From Lachnospiraceae bacterium (GTDB lineage Bacteria; Bacillota; Clostridia; Lachnospirales; Lachnospiraceae): 64,000 nucleotides of DNA. Below the pieces are notes generated by a model. The model did no database searches. It was not told the origin of the DNA and saw only the letters and a program-made list of their open reading frames with translations. This document shows positions 62,129 to 64,000 of this stretch, piece by piece (the first letter of the stretch is position 1; each line of letters begins with the position of its first letter). A program made the translations under genes and the position numbers. The stretch lies in assembly GCA_910574865.1 (NCBI GenBank), contig CAJTDN010000011.1, forward strand, positions 62,001 to 126,000, given 5' to 3'.

Positions 62129-62440
62129 TCAAATCGACATCCTCATTAATTCATTGAACGTCTCCACGGCCTTATTGCGCAAGGACACCAGCAAGTCAAC
62201 CGACAGCTGGAGCTCCGCCTGCGCGATTGGCACCGTGTGCGCGTCGTCAATCTGTCCCGTGGCCAAAAGGTACTCCTTGTTCTCCAAATCCCGTTCCGCC
62301 ATCTCCACGTTGTTTATGGCGTCGTAAAAATAATCCTTGAAAAAGGAACCCACCGTCTCCTCCGCCGTGGTCGCCTTCTTCGTAATTATGCCGCCCTCTC
62401 CAAACTGAAGCGGCTGAATCGGTGTGATAAACTCTGGCAT
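62129..62440 (-). CDS. fliE: Flagellar MS-ring/rod adapter FliE
   Basis: A 103-residue adapter between MS ring and rod. The C-terminal DLLVSLRNKAVETFNELMRM is diagnostic. I chose MPEFITPIQ at 62440 with GGAGAGG upstream. It follows flgB by 71 bases with no flgC between. Confidence 0.93.
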   Translation of the reverse strand: MPEFITPIQPLQFGEGGIITKKATTAEETVGSFFKDYFYDAINNVEMAERDLENKEYLLATGQIDDAHTVPIAQAELQLSVDLLVSLRNKAVETFNELMRMSI

Positions 62441-62511
62441 GATACAATCCTCTCCTATTCTCTTAAGAATCCCTTCCAATCGTTCCCTCCATCCATGAAA
62501 CGGCCAAGGGA

Positions 62512-62889
62512 CTACCCCTTGATAACCGAGGACAACCTCGCGATGTCACTATTAATGGAAGAAAGCATGTACTGGTACTGGATGGCGGTTCTTGTCAGTT
62601 CCGTCTGCTCCGTGTCTTCAAGCACGTTGTTCCCGTCAAGCCTCGCGCTCTCCGTCTCCGACCGCTTGACCTGCCATACCGCACCTTTTGCCGCCCCGCG
62701 AACCGCGTCACGGTTTCCCGACGCCGTGCGCAACGCGCTGCGGTACGTATCCTCGAACGTCACATACTTCGCCTTGTACCCCGGCGTATCCACGTTCGCG
62801 ATGTTCTCCAGCGATGCCGCCATCTTCGTCCACAAATAATCCAACGACCTTCTGCCGACAAGGATGTTGTTTCCAAAAATATCGTTCAT
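62512..62889 (-). CDS. flgB: Flagellar proximal rod protein FlgB
   Basis: A 125-residue rod protein. LENIANVDTPGYKAKYVTFE and the C-terminal TAIQYQYMLSSINSDIARLS are typical. First gene of the flagellar cluster, about 125 bases after a sigma-A promoter. Confidence 0.95.
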   Translation of the reverse strand: MNDIFGNNILVGRRSLDYLWTKMAASLENIANVDTPGYKAKYVTFEDTYRSALRTASGNRDAVRGAAKGAVWQVKRSETESARLDGNNVLEDTEQTELTRTAIQYQYMLSSINSDIARLSSVIKG

Positions 62890-63019
62890 AATCTCTACCT
62901 ACCCACTTTCATCATGATATCCATTAACACTATTAGCAGTACGCCACACTTATACCAATATTGGCTTAAAGTTTAACTTGAAAAATATGTATGAAACAAG
63001 TGCGAAAACTCTCTAGATT

Positions 63020-63048
63020 AAGATACCACATACTTTTCGCTCTGTCAA
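63020..63048 (-). promoter_or_regulatory. Sigma-A promoter of the flgB operon
   Basis: On the minus strand TTGACA (63043-63048), 17 bases, TATCTT (63020-63025). It gives a 5' leader of about 125 bases before flgB. Confidence 0.78.
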
Positions 63049-63177
63049 CTTTCCCTCCTTATTTTTTTCTAAAAATCTAATGACAATTTTAGGGAAATCG
63101 TCGCATGGCGCCCGCGCCAAAACCCGCCTTGGACAAAAAAACTCGCAAAAGACTTATTTCTATGTGTTCTTGTGTCG

Positions 63178-63233
63178 ATTATATTATAGATTGGGTTTGC
63201 ATAAAGGGGTTATTATGCTATTATATTATAGAT
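63178..63233 (+). promoter_or_regulatory. Direct 14-bp repeats, probable promoter region for the chemoreceptor
   Basis: ATTATATTATAGAT occurs exactly at 63178-63191 and 63220-63233, 42 bases apart. TTGCAT (63197-63202), 16 bases and TATTAT (63219-63224) make a plausible plus-strand sigma-A promoter using the second copy. No sigma-28 motif was found here. Confidence 0.45.
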
Positions 63234-63262
63234 AGGAGGGTGAGAGAAGCGATTGATAAGGG

Positions 63263-63333
63263 AAAGGCCAAGCCGGCATCGAAACCATGATGGTTTCCAC
63301 CGGCGCGTATGCGCTCGACGTATACAAGCCTTT
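63263..63333 (+). ncRNA. Branched RNA fold in the chemoreceptor leader
   Basis: As plus-strand RNA: closing stem AAAGGC (63263-63268) with GCCUUU (63328-63333); arm 2 CCGG..GAAACCA-UGA-UGGUUUC..CCGG (63273-63303); arm 3 GCGC-GUAU-GCGC (63303-63314). A short UUUU follows the closing stem. It lies about 275 bases upstream of the chemoreceptor ATG. It does not match the cyclic di-GMP riboswitch consensus that I know. Confidence 0.4.
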
Positions 63334-63365
63334 TAACGGACGCGTCGCGTCCAACTCGCGCAGGG

Positions 63366-63567
63366 CGCACCGGTCATCAAGGGTGTAAAGTGATGTTTTG
63401 GGTTGACGTCACGGCATCCACCAACACATGGCACATCGGTTTTCAAGATTATGGAGTGGTGTTTTGGGTTGAACGCCACGACACCCGTTTGCACATGCCA
63501 TGTCGCACCGGCCATCAAGCGCGTGAAGCGGTGTTTGGGTTGACACTGCAACATCCGCCCGCGCATG
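63366..63567 (+). repeat. Three degenerate 67-bp tandem repeats before the chemoreceptor
   Basis: Units near 63366-63430, 63431-63497 and 63502-63567 share GC(G/A)CA(C/T)CGG, TCAAG, GTG(A/G)TGTTTTGGGTTGA and a closing CACATG-like end. The third has lost one T in the T-run. Frames are not kept across all three, so they are probably non-coding leader sequence. Confidence 0.75.
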
Positions 63568-63607
63568 GCGCAACTGATACTAAATATTACAAAGCGAGGA
63601 TAACAAA

Positions 63608-64000
63608 ATGAAAAATTTAGACGTGAAGAAAAAAATCATACTTTCTTTCGGTATCGTACTCGTCTGTTTTGCCATTGCCGTCGTATTTTCGATTCTTGGC
63701 ATGAGTTCCACGGCCGAAAGATACACGACGTTTTATTCCATGAGGCATGAATCGACCCTACGTGCACAGTCCATTCACGAAGACCTCGAAACTTCCAGGC
63801 TGAACCTGCTTCTTGCACAAGCCGCGGACGCATCTCAGGCAAAGAGCTTGATTGCCACGGCAGAGACTTCTTTGGCCAACATCGAGGAGGATCTGGCTTG
63901 GTTTGACAGCAATTTCGATGGGGACACCACCTTGTTGAAGGAGTTCAAGAGCACCTTGTCCACCGTAAAGAGCGTGCAAAGCGAAATCATAAAGGTGCTC
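63608..64000 (+). CDS. Methyl-accepting chemotaxis protein, N-terminal part (cut by window edge)
   Basis: An open frame of 131 codons runs off the right edge. It starts MKNLDVKKKIILSFGIVLVC, with one membrane span (about residues 10-32) and then a helical external domain (LRAQSIHEDLETSRLNLLLA). This is the usual start of a four-helix-bundle chemoreceptor. GAGG lies eight bases before the ATG. It is the only convincing plus-strand gene and is transcribed away from flgB. HAMP and signalling domains would lie beyond the window, so the call rests on the N-terminus. Confidence 0.75.
   Translation, partial: MKNLDVKKKIILSFGIVLVCFAIAVVFSILGMSSTAERYTTFYSMRHESTLRAQSIHEDLETSRLNLLLAQAADASQAKSLIATAETSLANIEEDLAWFDSNFDGDTTLLKEFKSTLSTVKSVQSEIIKVL

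Noticed and set aside
63105-63290. 61-codon plus-strand frame
   Set aside because: No ribosome binding site or recognisable domain, and it runs across the probable promoter.
63263-63333. Cyclic di-GMP (GEMM-type) riboswitch
   Set aside because: The AAACCA element is present but the ACGCAAAGCC core and the second receptor stem are not.
63366-63567. CRISPR array
   Set aside because: Repeats are adjacent without spacers, degenerate and about 67 bp long.
63309-63611. 100-codon plus-strand frame ending in ATGA overlap with the chemoreceptor start
   Set aside because: The overlap is tempting, but there is no ribosome binding site, the third repeat shifts frame, and the composition is not protein-like.

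Overview
The window reads as a chromosomal segment of a motile, Gram-positive Clostridia, most likely Lachnospiraceae. The evidence is the hup-rqcP-yabP-yabQ-divIC-spoIIE-tilS-hpt-ftsH gene order (shared in outline with Bacillus), a large fla/che cluster with CheC, CheD, CheV, FliY, FliW and CsrA, and strong AGGAGG ribosome binding sites. Base composition looks close to half G+C, with G/C-rich third codon positions (judged by eye, not computed). Nearly everything is on the minus strand; the one clear plus-strand gene is a chemoreceptor running off the right edge. I saw no rRNA, tRNA, CRISPR array, phage or IS element.

Right to left, in the direction of transcription. (1) A sigma-A promoter at 63.0 kb starts flgB-fliE-fliF-fliG-fliH-fliI-fliJ (basal body, MS ring, C ring, export ATPase), ending in a terminator that overlaps the end of fliJ. 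(2) A near-perfect TTGACA-16-TATAAT promoter at 56.4 kb starts fliK-flgD-TIGR02530-flgE-flbD-motA-motB-fliM-cheY-flgC-fliY-fliO-fliP-fliQ-fliR-flhB-flhA-fliA-flgF-flgG-cheC-cheD, then cheV, an EAL/HDOD protein, a ParA ATPase and a ComFB-domain protein. A sigma-28-like promoter precedes cheV. (3) A second sigma-28-like promoter precedes fliD-fliS-fliT-like. (4) An orphan FtsE-like ATPase, then flgM-flgN-flgK-flgL-DUF6470-fliW-csrA (late hook-filament genes and regulators).

Left of the motility genes come HU, RqcP, YabP, YabQ and DivIC, then a soluble SpoIIE-type phosphatase, TilS, Hpt, FtsH, a GH13 glycosidase and MetG. Next is a very large TPR/acidic-repeat/P-loop protein with its own consensus promoter, a three-gene GDP-mannose pathway unit (manC-manA-gmd), a secreted M6-like metalloprotease with cell-wall-binding repeats, and a decayed P-II gene at the left edge.

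The most unusual points: flgC is missing from flgB-fliE and sits between cheY and fliY; FliY carries two internal copies of a FliM-type CheY-binding peptide; flhF, flhG, cheA, cheB, cheW and fliL are missing from their usual places, while a ParA + ComFB + degenerate EAL/HDOD group follows cheV; spoIIE lacks its membrane domain; several operon spacers are packed with perfect stem-loops; several conserved enzymes carry Gly/Ala-rich inserts; and the chemoreceptor has a long leader with a branched fold and three degenerate 67-bp repeats.
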